Shown piece by piece: positions 8,925-19,446 of a stretch of DNA of 64,000 nt. A model generated the notes under the pieces. It did not search any database. It was given only the letters and a program-made list of their open reading frames with translations, and had not been told where the DNA came from. A program made the position numbers and the translations under genes. Source of the DNA: Zeaxanthinibacter enoshimensis (GTDB taxonomy: Bacteria; Bacteroidota; Bacteroidia; Flavobacteriales; Flavobacteriaceae); NCBI RefSeq assembly GCF_004362865.1, contig NZ_SNYI01000001.1:1302001-1366000 (forward strand), in the 5' to 3' direction. The number at the start of each line of letters is the position of its first letter. Positions within the stretch are counted from its first letter, which is position 1.

Positions 8925-10785
8925 ATTCATTGATCTTGAATTCCTCCCCGCTGTAAGGTTTGGCATATTCGTGTTCGAGGGTCTTTTCGAGCATTCGCTT
9001 TTCCAGGTCTTTCCTGCTTATCTCTCCTTTGGTATATTTTTCGATCAAAAGGGAGGCTATGTGCCCGGCATAACGCGACCCGTAATACCCGTTTTCTATA
9101 TATACGGCAATAGCGATCTTCGGGTCATTCACTGGAGCGAAGGCTACGAATACGGAGTGGTCTGTAAGCTGGGTGCGCACCCCGTCTATCTTGGTGAAAT
9201 TTTCAACGGTCCCTGTTTTCCCTGCTATGTCTATACCGGGGATCTGCAGCCATTTCGCGGTGCCTTTGGTATATACCTCGGCCATTCCCTGGATCACGGG
9301 TTCAAAATGTTCCGGGGAAATGGTGGTAAACTTTTTCTTGGTGAATTCCGGGATGCTGATATCCTTCCCGCCGATCTGTTTGATGATGTGCGGGGTGTAG
9401 TAATAGCCCCTGTTGGCAATTGCCGCGGTCATGTTTGCCAGCTGGATAGGTGTTGCGGCTACCTCACCCTGCCCGATCGCGTTAGAGATGATATAGCTGG
9501 ATGACCAGCGGTTATCCCCATACACCCGATCATAATATTCTTTCCCGGGAATCCTTCCTTTTCTCCCGGTGGGCAGGTCGTAGCCCAGGTAGTCCCCGAG
9601 CCCAAAACTCTTCATGTGCTTTTCCCAGACGTCCATCCCCTGGTCCGTGGTCTCGAACTTATCATAGATCTTGCGGAAAGTTCCTGCAAAATAGGCGTTG
9701 CAGGACTTATAGATCCCGCTGTTCATGGTGCGCAACCCGCCACCGCAATGGCAGCCTCTCAGCGTTCTCCCTACATAGAACCCATTGTAACAACGGATCG
9801 TGGTAGAGGGGTTTATCACTCCTTCTTCAAGGGCGACCAGCGCGTTAAGAATCTTAAAAGGCGAGCCTGGAGAAGGTTCTGCAAGAATGGAACGGTCCCA
9901 GGTGGGCTTGGAGATAGAATCGTAATGAAGCCTGCTGTAATTCCTGGAACGCTGCCTGCCCACCAGCAAGGATGGGTCATAAGTAGGGCCGGAGATCATT
10001 GTCAGTATCTCGCCGCTTTTAGGTTCAATGGCAACTATCCCGCCGCGTTTCCCGCGCATTAGCAGTTCGCCGTATTCCTGCAAGTCCTTATCCAGGGTAA
10101 CCCTGATCTCCTGACCCTGCTGGGGGAGGGTATCGAGCGCCCCGTCCTTGTAAGGACCGATATCCCTGTTAAACCTGTCTTTCTGTATATACTTTACACC
10201 TTTCCTGCCTCGCAGCACTTCCTCGTATTGCTTTTCAATACCTGTGCGCCCGGTCAGTTCCCCCTGAACGTAATAGGGGTTTCTTGCGAGGTCTCTCTCA
10301 TTTACTTCGCTGATATAGCCCAGAACATTGGCCCCACTGTTGGTGGTATAGTATCGCAGGGAACGTTTCTGTATATAGAAACCCTGGTATTTCCGCATTT
10401 TCTCCTGCAGCCTTGCGTAATCCTCCTTGGAGAGTTGGTGCACCAATACGGAAGGAAGCCTGGGGGAGTACACCCTGGCTTTTTTTAATTTCTTTTTAAA
10501 ATCTTCTTTTTCTATTCCCAGTAACCCACAGAATTCCAGGGTATCCAACGGTTTAACTTCCCTTGGGATGACCATCACATCGTAGGCAGGCTGGTTGGCT
10601 ACTAAGAGATCCCCGTTCCTGTCGTAGATATAACCTCTTTCCGGGTAGTCATAGATCGCCTTGATCGCAGGATCTTCGAGCACCTGGTTAGGTGAGAAAC
10701 TGAAGATCTGCAAGTAAGACAAACGCCCTATAAAGACAATGCCTACAATAATGATTATGGAGGATAACAGGATTTTTTTCATCAC
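8914..10785 (-). CDS. mrdA: Penicillin-binding protein 2 (elongation transpeptidase)
   Basis: Protein of 623 residues, a monofunctional class B PBP. One N-terminal membrane anchor (about 5-24) is followed by the dimerisation domain (YPERGYIYDRNG) and the transpeptidase domain. The three active-site motifs are SPFK (Ser308-Lys311), SCN (in GIYKSCNAYF) and KTG (in AGKTGTVENF). It cross-links peptidoglycan during side-wall growth with RodA and the Mre proteins. The Ser-Pro-Phe-Lys form of the SxxK motif is typical of Bacteroidota PBP2. The start lies 27 bases after mreD and the end overlaps rodA. Confidence 0.96.
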   Translation of the reverse strand: MMKKILLSSIIIIVGIVFIGRLSYLQIFSFSPNQVLEDPAIKAIYDYPERGYIYDRNGDLLVANQPAYDVMVIPREVKPLDTLEFCGLLGIEKEDFKKKLKKARVYSPRLPSVLVHQLSKEDYARLQEKMRKYQGFYIQKRSLRYYTTNSGANVLGYISEVNERDLARNPYYVQGELTGRTGIEKQYEEVLRGRKGVKYIQKDRFNRDIGPYKDGALDTLPQQGQEIRVTLDKDLQEYGELLMRGKRGGIVAIEPKSGEILTMISGPTYDPSLLVGRQRSRNYSRLHYDSISKPTWDRSILAEPSPGSPFKILNALVALEEGVINPSTTIRCYNGFYVGRTLRGCHCGGGLRTMNSGIYKSCNAYFAGTFRKIYDKFETTDQGMDVWEKHMKSFGLGDYLGYDLPTGRKGRIPGKEYYDRVYGDNRWSSSYIISNAIGQGEVAATPIQLANMTAAIANRGYYYTPHIIKQIGGKDISIPEFTKKKFTTISPEHFEPVIQGMAEVYTKGTAKWLQIPGIDIAGKTGTVENFTKIDGVRTQLTDHSVFVAFAPVNDPKIAIAVYIENGYYGSRYAGHIASLLIEKYTKGEISRKDLEKRMLEKTLEHEYAKPYSGEEFKINEYVW

Positions 10786-10812
10786 TCGTTTTAAACTTCC
10801 GGGAATTTAATG

Positions 10813-11322
10813 CTATTCCTTTTTTACACTGAACAAAGTTCTTAATAACAGGCAGACGACCAGTGTAGCCGCCCCGGTAAATACCACTTTTTTCAAAATT
10901 ATAAGCAAATTGGAGAAACTAAAAATTTCCAATGTAAAGAATAACAAGTGGTGGGTTATTATCAATAACGCCAAAAATGTGATTTGTTGTACGAGGGTGG
11001 TGTTACTTAATTTAAATGATTGGAATTCAAAGTTTACGCCGAAGACAAAGCGCATGATCGCTGGCCTGAGGTAAGCAATGGTCACGGAAGAAGCTGCGTG
11101 AAGCGCCATGGTATCCGAAAAAATATCAATGATGAAACCCAAAAGGAAACTTATACTGATAAAGGCTGTGCGATTCTCTTTAATGGGATACCAGTACAGG
11201 AACAGGATGTAGACCATTGGATTGATAAAACCAAAGAAATTAAGCTTGTTGAACACCAGTACCTGTACCGCGATCAGCAGCAAAAAACGCACGGCATTCA
11301 TGAAATAGGAATTACTGCTCAT
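10813..11322 (-). CDS. mreD: Rod-shape determining membrane protein MreD
   Basis: Protein of about 169 residues from the ATG at 11322, which overlaps the end of mreC by 11 bases. It is almost entirely hydrophobic with five or six transmembrane segments and includes the NPMVYILFLYWYPI segment typical of Bacteroidota MreD. MreD is an integral inner-membrane component of the elongasome linking MreC to RodA/PBP2. The frame stays open 13 codons further upstream inside mreC, but the internal ATG gives the standard N-terminus. Identification relies on topology plus position between mreC and mrdA. Confidence 0.9.
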   Translation of the reverse strand: MSSNSYFMNAVRFLLLIAVQVLVFNKLNFFGFINPMVYILFLYWYPIKENRTAFISISFLLGFIIDIFSDTMALHAASSVTIAYLRPAIMRFVFGVNFEFQSFKLSNTTLVQQITFLALLIITHHLLFFTLEIFSFSNLLIILKKVVFTGAATLVVCLLLRTLFSVKKE

Positions 11323-12130
11323 TTTTGATCTTGGATTCAAGTTCACGTATCTCCGGACCATCTGTATTCAGGATCACGTAAACATTCCTCAGGTTGGTCA
11401 TATCATTAAAGAGGGCCACATCTATGCTGTAGAAACTCTTGGATTCGTTCAAATCGAATTTCTGAATGGTGCCGATAGGAATATCCTCGGGGAAAATACT
11501 GGACATAGCCCCGGTAACGATAGTATCCCCGATATTCAGGTTCACCAGCCTCGGGATATCCTCGAGCTGCACCACGTTGTAATTCTTACCATCCCAGGTC
11601 AGGGAACCAAAATAGGAGGTGTTCTTTATCTTGGCGTTGATGGTCGATTTAGAGTTGAGGATGCTCTGTACGGAAGCGAAATTAGCGGTAGTGTGTTCCA
11701 CGATTCCCAGTACTCCTTCCGGGGAGATCACTCCCATATCCTGCTTAAGGCCCTGTTTGGAACCTTTGTTCAGCGTGATATAGTTATTGGGGTAGGCATA
11801 ACTGTTCTTGATGATCTGTGCCGTGGTAATGGTGTATTTAAGCTGCGAAGTATCCTGCAGTATAGTATCGATTCCCGGATGGTTCGCCAATGCTTTTCTC
11901 AGCCTTTTATTTTCCTCCAGCAGTTTCTGGTTTTCCGAGCTCAGGTTAAAATAGTTAGAGATGTTGCTCGACTTCTCATAGATTGATCCCGTGATGTAAT
12001 TTGCAGAATTGAATACCATGGACCTGTGGTAGGAACGCGACTGCACGGTGAACGATATGGCCAGGATCATGAAGAATAAATACAACAAGGTAGTCTTGTA
12101 GCGTACAATAAAATTAATGATCTGCTGCAT
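11312..12130 (-). CDS. mreC: Rod-shape determining protein MreC
   Basis: Protein of 272 residues. A single N-terminal transmembrane helix (about 11-30) is followed by a coiled coil (about 60-85, NQKLLEENKRLRKAL) and two beta-barrel domains with the family motifs NKGSKQGLKQDMGVIS and GVLGIVEHT. MreC is a bitopic periplasmic scaffold that activates the RodA-PBP2 complex. Its C-terminus overlaps mreD. It lies 75 bases downstream of mreB in the same orientation, with no terminator-like hairpin between them. Confidence 0.95.
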   Translation of the reverse strand: MQQIINFIVRYKTTLLYLFFMILAISFTVQSRSYHRSMVFNSANYITGSIYEKSSNISNYFNLSSENQKLLEENKRLRKALANHPGIDTILQDTSQLKYTITTAQIIKNSYAYPNNYITLNKGSKQGLKQDMGVISPEGVLGIVEHTTANFASVQSILNSKSTINAKIKNTSYFGSLTWDGKNYNVVQLEDIPRLVNLNIGDTIVTGAMSSIFPEDIPIGTIQKFDLNESKSFYSIDVALFNDMTNLRNVYVILNTDGPEIRELESKIKNEQ

Positions 12131-12205
12131 GTACTGGTCCTGTTGAGGTGACCGTCAGCCCGGATTTAACTTGTAACCCTGCTTCGGTCTATGTATTTCT
12201 TCAGA

Positions 12206-13234
12206 TTACTTGATAAGGATACTCTTGTAGCGCTCCAGGTTCTTCAAGGCGATCCCTGTACCGCGTACTACCGCTCGTAACGGGTCTTCAGCAATATAGA
12301 CCGGGAGGTCTGTCTTCTGGGACAGACGCCTGTCCAGCCCTCTTAACATAGAACCTCCACCTGCAAGATAAATCCCTGTATTGTAAATGTCAGCTGCCAG
12401 TTCCGGCGGTGTCTGGGATAAGGTCTCCATCACGGCATCTTCAACTCTCAGTATGGATTTATCCAGTGCCTTGGCTATCTCACGGAATGAAATAGATACC
12501 TGTTTCGGTTTACCCGTCAGCAGGTCTCGTCCCTGTACAGACATATCGTCCGGCGGGGACTGCAGGTCTTCCGTGGCAGAACCGATCTGTATCTTAATAT
12601 TTTCTGCGGTACTTTCCCCTACATACAGGTTGTGCTGGGTACGCATGTAATAGATGATATCATTCGTGAAGACATCACCCGCGATCTTGACCGATTTATC
12701 ACAAACGATTCCTCCCAGGGCGATGACTGCGATCTCCGTGGTTCCCCCACCAATATCTACGATCATATTCCCTTTAGGCTGCATAATGTCCAGCCCTATC
12801 CCGATAGCCGCAGCCATAGGTTCGTGGATCAGGTAGACTTCTTTCCCGTTCACGCGTTCTGCCGATTCCTTTACCGCGCGCATCTCAACTTCCGTAATCC
12901 CTGAAGGGATACAAATAACCATCCTTAATGCGGGTGGGAACCATTTCTTCTTTAATGCCGGGATATTCTTGATGAACATATTGATCATCTTTTCCGAGGC
13001 ATCAAAATCAGCAATTACACCATCCTTCAATGGCCTGATGGTCTTGATGTTCTCATGGGTTTTACCCTGCATCATGTTGGCTTCTTTACCAACGGCAATA
13101 ATCTTCCCACTGATGCGATCGCGGGCAACAATAGAAGGGCTATCTACAACAACCTTGTCGGCATGTATGATCAGGGTGTTAGCCGTTCCGAGGTCTATGG
13201 CTATTTCCTCAGTTAAGAAATCGAAAAATCCCAT
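12206..13234 (-). CDS. mreB: Actin-like rod-shape protein MreB
   Basis: Protein of 342 residues with the actin fold. The phosphate-1 loop is IDLGTANT, the connecting motif includes EPMAAAIG, the phosphate-2 motif is MIVDIGGGTTEIAVI, and the adenosine site is LAGGGSML. MreB forms membrane-associated antiparallel filaments that orient cell-wall elongation. It is the first gene of mreB-mreC-mreD-mrdA-rodA; an exact -7 box lies 43 nt upstream, after the purH stop. The organism is therefore expected to build a rod at some stage. Confidence 0.98.
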   Translation of the reverse strand: MGFFDFLTEEIAIDLGTANTLIIHADKVVVDSPSIVARDRISGKIIAVGKEANMMQGKTHENIKTIRPLKDGVIADFDASEKMINMFIKNIPALKKKWFPPALRMVICIPSGITEVEMRAVKESAERVNGKEVYLIHEPMAAAIGIGLDIMQPKGNMIVDIGGGTTEIAVIALGGIVCDKSVKIAGDVFTNDIIYYMRTQHNLYVGESTAENIKIQIGSATEDLQSPPDDMSVQGRDLLTGKPKQVSISFREIAKALDKSILRVEDAVMETLSQTPPELAADIYNTGIYLAGGGSMLRGLDRRLSQKTDLPVYIAEDPLRAVVRGTGIALKNLERYKSILIK

Positions 13235-13276
13235 TATAAATTAAGTTTGGTTTCAGTTCACGGGGTGCAATATCGT

Positions 13277-13284
13277 CAAATGTA
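13277..13284 (-). promoter_or_regulatory. Putative -7 box (TACATTTG) for the mre operon
   Basis: The minus strand reads TACATTTG, an exact TAnnTTTG match, in the 56-base gap between the purH stop and the mreB start, 43 nt before the ATG. No clear -33 TTG is at standard spacing; it would fall in the 3' end of purH. Confidence 0.5.
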
Positions 13285-13290
13285 ATGAAA

Positions 13291-14823
13291 TTAATGTTTA
13301 AAATGACGAGTGCCAGTCATTACCATAGACATCCCGTTTTCATTACAATAATCGATGCTCAGCTGATCTTTGATCGAGCCTCCCGGTTGTATAACGCTGC
13401 TAATGCCACTTTTATGCGCAATCTCCACGCAATCAGGGAATGGGAAAAATGCGTCACTGGCCATAACAGCACCCTCGAGGTCAAATTTAAAGGACCCGGC
13501 CTTGTGAATTGCCTGGTTCAGGGCATCTACCCTGGAGGTCTGCCCGGTACCGCTGGCACAGAGTTGTTTGTTCTTTGCCAGTACGATGGTGTTAGACTTT
13601 GTATGCTTGCAGATACGTGACGCAAACAGCAGGTCTTCCAGTTCCTGCTCCGTGGGTTTCTTATCGGTTGCGTAAGTAAGGTCTGACAGCTGATCAGTCT
13701 TGGAGTCCTTGTCCTGTACCAGGATCCCGTTGAGACAACTCCTTACAATACGCTCCGGCATCTCTACCTGCTTTTGCACCAACAGGATCCGGTTCTTCTT
13801 TCCTTTGAGGATCTCAATTGCTTTTTCAGAAAAGGAAGGTGCGATCACCACCTCGCAGAATAAAGAATGTATGAGTTCTGCGGTATGTTCATCCAGTTCG
13901 GTGTTGGCGATCAGGATACCTCCGAAAGCAGATACAGGATCTCCTGCCAGGGCGTCCTTGTAAGCCTCAGCCAGGGTGGGTCGCGTGGCAACTCCACAGG
14001 CATTATTGTGTTTCAGGATGGCAAAGGTAGGATCATCCCCCTGGAATTCGTTCATTAACTGAACGGCGGCATCAACATCCAGTAAGTTATTATAAGATAA
14101 TTCTTTGCCGTGAAGTTTGGTGAACATGGCGTCAAAATCGCCGTAGAAATACCCCTTCTGATGAGGGTTTTCCCCGTAGCGCAGTACCTGTCCTTTGTCT
14201 TCACTGATCTTCAGGGCAGTTTCTGCTCCTTCCCGGTTGAAGTAATTAAAGATGGCAGTATCGTAGTGCGAGGATACTTTAAAAGCCCGGGTGGCAAATT
14301 TCTGGCGGTCCTCCACGGAGGTTTCCCCGTTCTTTTCATTAAGGAGGTCAAGGAAGTCCTGGTAATCCTCCATGGATGAGATGCAAACCACATCCTTAAA
14401 GTTCTTTGCAGCAGCACGGATCAGGGATATTCCGCCGATATCTATCTTTTCAATGATGTCTTGTTCTGAAGCCCCGCTTGCCACGGTCTTCTCGAACGGG
14501 TACAGGTCCACGATCACAATATCGAGCTGTGGAATTTCGAATTCCTGTAACTGTGCTACATCCCCTTCGTGATCCTGGCGGTTCAGGATTCCCCCGAATA
14601 CCTTTGGGTGAAGCGTTTTGACACGACCACCCAGGATAGAAGGGTAACTCGTCACATCCTCAACCGCAGTAACCGGGATCCCGAGATCCCTGATGAATTT
14701 CTCTGTTCCCCCGGTGGAGTAAAGTTGTACGCCCAGGGCGTTAAGTTTTTTGACAATAGGTTCTAGCCCGTCTTTGTGGAAAACGGAAATCAGTGCGGAT
14801 CCGACCTTTTTTAGAGTGCTCAT
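13291..14823 (-). CDS. purH: Bifunctional AICAR transformylase / IMP cyclohydrolase PurH
   Basis: Protein of 510 residues, full length for the family. The N-terminal IMP cyclohydrolase domain (about 1-190) has YSTGGTEKFIRD and GGRVKTLHPKVFGGIL, and the C-terminal transformylase domain (about 200-510) has LRYGENPHQKGYFY, KHNNACGVA and the terminal SDAFFPFPD. It performs the last two steps of purine synthesis, AICAR to FAICAR to IMP, in the cytoplasm. It is monocistronic by spacing, with its own -7 box upstream and the mre operon promoter immediately downstream. Confidence 0.97.
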   Translation of the reverse strand: MSTLKKVGSALISVFHKDGLEPIVKKLNALGVQLYSTGGTEKFIRDLGIPVTAVEDVTSYPSILGGRVKTLHPKVFGGILNRQDHEGDVAQLQEFEIPQLDIVIVDLYPFEKTVASGASEQDIIEKIDIGGISLIRAAAKNFKDVVCISSMEDYQDFLDLLNEKNGETSVEDRQKFATRAFKVSSHYDTAIFNYFNREGAETALKISEDKGQVLRYGENPHQKGYFYGDFDAMFTKLHGKELSYNNLLDVDAAVQLMNEFQGDDPTFAILKHNNACGVATRPTLAEAYKDALAGDPVSAFGGILIANTELDEHTAELIHSLFCEVVIAPSFSEKAIEILKGKKNRILLVQKQVEMPERIVRSCLNGILVQDKDSKTDQLSDLTYATDKKPTEQELEDLLFASRICKHTKSNTIVLAKNKQLCASGTGQTSRVDALNQAIHKAGSFKFDLEGAVMASDAFFPFPDCVEIAHKSGISSVIQPGGSIKDQLSIDYCNENGMSMVMTGTRHFKH

Positions 14824-14856
14824 TTTTATCTGCTTAGCGTTAGATGTTCAGGCAGA

Positions 14857-14864
14857 CAAAAGTA
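14857..14864 (-). promoter_or_regulatory. Putative -7 box (TACTTTTG) for purH
   Basis: The minus strand reads TACTTTTG, an exact TAnnTTTG match 33 nt before the purH ATG. The surrounding DNA is AT-rich. A -33 TTG is not evident at 17-23 nt spacing. Confidence 0.5.
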
Positions 14865-14915
14865 CTTTATTTAAATAAAAAGGGGCACTTCCTTTATCAA
14901 CAAAAAGAGAAAGTT

Positions 14916-15368
14916 TTAAAGAATATTGGCCACTTCCTGGTTGATGAATTCCAGGAACCGCTCATCTTCCTTGGTAAACGGATCCGGAACATTGGAGTCG
15001 ATGTCGATCTGCCCGATATTCTTCCCGTCTACAAACAGAGGTACCACGATTTCCGATTTTACGGTAAGGCTGCAGGCGATATAATTATCCTGGGCACTCA
15101 CATCAGGTACTACGAAATTCTGGTTGCTCACGGCTACCTGCCCGCAGATACCTTTCCCGAAAGGGATGATCGTATGGTCTGTAGGGGCTCCTGCATAAGC
15201 TCCCAGTTTTAATTGTTCCTTTTCTCCGTCCCTGAAGTAAAAGCCTACCCAGTCGTAATGAGGTACGGTCTCCTTGAGCAGGTCACAGATGGCCTGCATC
15301 CGTTCTTCAGCTGATTTTTCTTCCTGGGATATTATGCCTTTGATGGCGGGGCGCAATGCGTCGAACAT
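14916..15368 (-). CDS. GAF-domain protein, free-methionine-R-sulfoxide reductase-like
   Basis: Protein of 150 residues consisting of one GAF domain. It follows the fRMsr (MsrC/YebR) pattern: YDWVGFYF, FGKGICGQVA, NYIACSLTVKSEIVVP and IGQIDIDS. fRMsr reduces free methionine-R-sulfoxide with three conserved cysteines. Here the second and third are present (Cys75 and Cys99), while His65 occupies the position ten residues before Cys75 where E. coli has the first. Activity may therefore use a different resolving step. It sits downstream of groEL behind a terminator and is probably monocistronic. Confidence 0.85.
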   Translation of the reverse strand: MFDALRPAIKGIISQEEKSAEERMQAICDLLKETVPHYDWVGFYFRDGEKEQLKLGAYAGAPTDHTIIPFGKGICGQVAVSNQNFVVPDVSAQDNYIACSLTVKSEIVVPLFVDGKNIGQIDIDSNVPDPFTKEDERFLEFINQEVANIL

Positions 15369-15421
15369 AGCTTATTTTTTTTGTAAAATTAAGTAATTAT
15401 GCGGCTTTCGCCAGCAGCTTT

Positions 15422-15463
15422 TGAAAAACAAAAACCGTCCCCGGGGATTCCCAAGGACGGTTT
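15422..15463 (-). terminator. Terminator of groES-groEL
   Basis: On the minus strand AAACCGTCC pairs with GGACGGTTT around a GC-rich loop and is followed by a T-rich tract (TTTGTTTTTC). It begins about 29 bases after the groEL stop. Confidence 0.8.
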
Positions 15464-15491
15464 GTTATAATTGCCGTATGGGCTGTGCTTA

Positions 15492-17421
<1,930 letters not shown>

Positions 17422-17466
17422 CTTATTTTAGTTTTTAATATTTAGTTTAAAATTCCGTTTTCAATA

Positions 17467-17482
17467 GGCAGAAATTGTGCCA
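17467..17482 (-). promoter_or_regulatory. Candidate sigma54 (-24/-12) promoter for groES-groEL
   Basis: The minus strand reads TGGCAC, then AATTT, then CTGCC. The invariant GG and GC doublets are separated by exactly ten bases, the spacing required for RpoN, and TGGCAC is the full consensus -24 element; the -12 element is CTGC rather than TTGC. The GC lies 46 nt before the groES ATG. A sigma54 activator is encoded about 2 kb upstream in the same orientation. This is inference from the sequence match. Confidence 0.45.
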
Positions 17483-17510
17483 CTGCTTAAAAACTGACAA
17501 TATGTGAAAC

Positions 17511-17546
17511 AAAAAATGCCAGCTTGTCATTGTGCTGGCATTTTTT
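17511..17546. terminator. Bidirectional hairpin after secG
   Basis: A 13-bp perfect inverted repeat (AAAAAATGCCAGC / GCTGGCATTTTTT) with a ten-base loop lies 23 bases downstream of the secG stop. It has a T tract on either strand. It separates the lptE-secG run from groES-groEL. Confidence 0.9.
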
Positions 17547-17568
17547 AGTGTTTTATCAATTTCAGAGC

Positions 17569-17925
17569 TTACTGCTGATCCGGTTCGGCAGGAGTTTGCT
17601 GGGTTTCAGGAAGTGTTTCCGGAACCTCTTCTGGAATAGTGGTTTCAATGTCGTCCCCTTGCAGTAACCTTGAATCCGATTCGCTAAAATTTTCTTTCAG
17701 CGCGACGTTAGATAACAGGATCAGGACGATCAGTAAAGTGGCCAGTGTCCAGGTGCTCTTATCTAAAAAGTCGCCCGTTTTCTTAACACCACCAACTACC
17801 TGGCTGCCTCCTCCTCCAAAGGAAGATGATAATCCGCCGCCTTTCGGGTTCTGTACCATGACCACGAGAACAAGCAAAAAGCATACTACGATGATCAGCA
17901 CCAGGAAAATAGAAAATGTACTCAT
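17569..17925 (-). CDS. secG: Preprotein translocase subunit SecG
   Basis: Protein of 118 residues. Two transmembrane helices (about 4-24 and 56-76) flank the SecG signature VVMVQNPKGGGLSSSFGG with a Gly-rich loop. The C-terminal tail (about 80-118) is acidic and Pro/Thr-rich, longer than in E. coli but common in Bacteroidota. SecG supports SecYE-mediated export. It starts three bases after the stop of the TPR-like gene and ends at a strong hairpin. Confidence 0.93.
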   Translation of the reverse strand: MSTFSIFLVLIIVVCFLLVLVVMVQNPKGGGLSSSFGGGGSQVVGGVKKTGDFLDKSTWTLATLLIVLILLSNVALKENFSESDSRLLQGDDIETTIPEEVPETLPETQQTPAEPDQQ

Positions 17926-17928
17926 TTC

Positions 17929-18867
17929 TTAATTGTCTTTTTGTAATTTCTTCACCGCTTTTATGCGGTCCGCAAAGAAACTACTTTTTTCCGGATATTT
18001 CAAACTTAAAATCTTGTAGGCCTGGATGGCGTTTTTATACTTGCCCTGCTCCAGGTAAACCTTGGCCAGCGTCTCGGTCATAAGCTCGGCTTTATCGAGC
18101 TTCGTCGATGCTTTGATGTCCACTTTAGGGAGTGATTCCGGTTGCCGGTCTATCTTGGGATTGTTCTTGATGAACTTGTCTATCAATTCAAATTTTTCTT
18201 CCCTGGAAAGCGATTCATCCTGTTCGGTGCTCTCGCCGGCTGTGTTTTCCGGGGGCGTCTCTTCCTCTTTCTCTTCCTGTAGTTTTGCCGCAGGATCCTT
18301 CTTTAAGGAGGTGAGCTGCAGCCATTCTGCAAAGGAGTATTTCTCTTTCCTGGTGAAAGGCAGGGGTTGACCCAGCTGCAGTTCCTCGGCTGCTTTCTTT
18401 TTAGCTTCATCGAGCGACTTGTCCACTTCGGGATCCAGGGACTTGAACAAGGCGGGATCCAGGATGTTATCCGCATCCTTGATAGACCTGGGTAGCGGCT
18501 CATCGGTAGAAGCTTCGATCATTTCCTGGGTACTGCCGGGCTCTGCTGTGACTTCTTCGGCTTCTACCTCTTTTTCGACCAGGGGCAGCTTCTTGCCTGA
18601 AATGGTATCGGCTATAGTGTTCTGCAGGAAATCCTTGGAGGTGATAAGATCAAACAACACATCCCTGTCTGCGGTATAGGCAGCCGTGATCTTCAGGGCA
18701 TTATTGTACTTAAAACTGTTCAGGTTCCGGAGCCCTTTCAGGTGTACGGCCCTGGCAGCCTGGAAATAGGGGTATTCTTCCAATACATCTTCCAGCTGCT
18801 TGGTCTGTACCGGGGAGACCAGGCTTTCCGGGTTCTGTAGCAGGTATGTAAAGTCGGATACGTTCAT
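17929..18867 (-). CDS. TPR-like cytoplasmic protein of the lptE-secG cluster
   Basis: Protein of about 312 residues from the ATG at 18867 (MNVSDFTYLLQ); a TTG five codons upstream is possible but overlaps lptE. The N-terminal part (1-90) is helical, with LEEYPYFQAARAVHLKGL; the middle (about 100-235) is highly charged and low in complexity (Glu/Lys/Pro-rich); the C-terminus (about 255-312) holds one TPR-like helix pair (ETLAKVYLEQGKYKNAIQAY). No signal peptide is present. The family is regularly found between lptE and secG in Flavobacteriia, but I know of no assigned function. Confidence 0.75.
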   Translation of the reverse strand: MNVSDFTYLLQNPESLVSPVQTKQLEDVLEEYPYFQAARAVHLKGLRNLNSFKYNNALKITAAYTADRDVLFDLITSKDFLQNTIADTISGKKLPLVEKEVEAEEVTAEPGSTQEMIEASTDEPLPRSIKDADNILDPALFKSLDPEVDKSLDEAKKKAAEELQLGQPLPFTRKEKYSFAEWLQLTSLKKDPAAKLQEEKEEETPPENTAGESTEQDESLSREEKFELIDKFIKNNPKIDRQPESLPKVDIKASTKLDKAELMTETLAKVYLEQGKYKNAIQAYKILSLKYPEKSSFFADRIKAVKKLQKDN

Positions 18868-18875
18868 ATTGTTAT

Positions 18876-19406
18876 TTACCAATCGGCCAGGGCAGCCTGG
18901 AAAATGTCCTGGTTAATTCGTTCAAAGATCACCTGGTGGGCTTCATCCCTTACGGTTGATAACTGGGAAGCCGCATCGTAGTCATAAAAATGTGAAAATC
19001 TTCTTTCAAAATCAGCATCTTCCTTGGTCCGGTTAAAGAAACGGACATTTACACTGATCGACAAACGGTTCTGGGCTGCTCTTTGCTCTGCCGTTGCACT
19101 CATGGGTGTTACCCGGTATTCCACGATCTCTCCTTCAAAAAGCAGATCGCCTTCGGCACTCACCAGGTCCAGGCTGGTCTGGTTCAGGATAAGGTCCTGC
19201 AGGGCCAGGGTAAATTCCCGGTCCAGTCCAGGATCAAAAGTAGACCCCGGGGATTGAGAGGCGTAATTCTGGAAATAATTCACCTGGAAGGTTTCTGCAG
19301 TTCCTACATCGCCCCCCGTGAAATTATAAGCCCCGCAACTAAAAAGACTTAATAGGCAGCTAAGCAGTAATATTCTTATAGATCTGTTCTTCAAAAGTGA
19401 TGGCAT
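18876..19406 (-). CDS. lptE: LPS-assembly lipoprotein LptE
   Basis: Protein of 176 residues. A lipoprotein signal ends in LFSC (Cys24 region), followed by the Bacteroidota LptE start GAYNFTGG and a mixed alpha/beta domain with TFDPGLDREFTLALQDLIL. LptE plugs LptD in the outer membrane for lipopolysaccharide insertion. Sequence similarity to E. coli LptE is weak; the call rests on the family-like N-terminus and the conserved position after the sigma54 regulator and before secG. The gene lies 40 bases after the regulator stop. Confidence 0.85.
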   Translation of the reverse strand: MPSLLKNRSIRILLLSCLLSLFSCGAYNFTGGDVGTAETFQVNYFQNYASQSPGSTFDPGLDREFTLALQDLILNQTSLDLVSAEGDLLFEGEIVEYRVTPMSATAEQRAAQNRLSISVNVRFFNRTKEDADFERRFSHFYDYDAASQLSTVRDEAHQVIFERINQDIFQAALADW

Positions 19407-19446
19407 TGGCCGCTGTTATGCTGTTATTCTTTTTCCCTCTGGCTGA

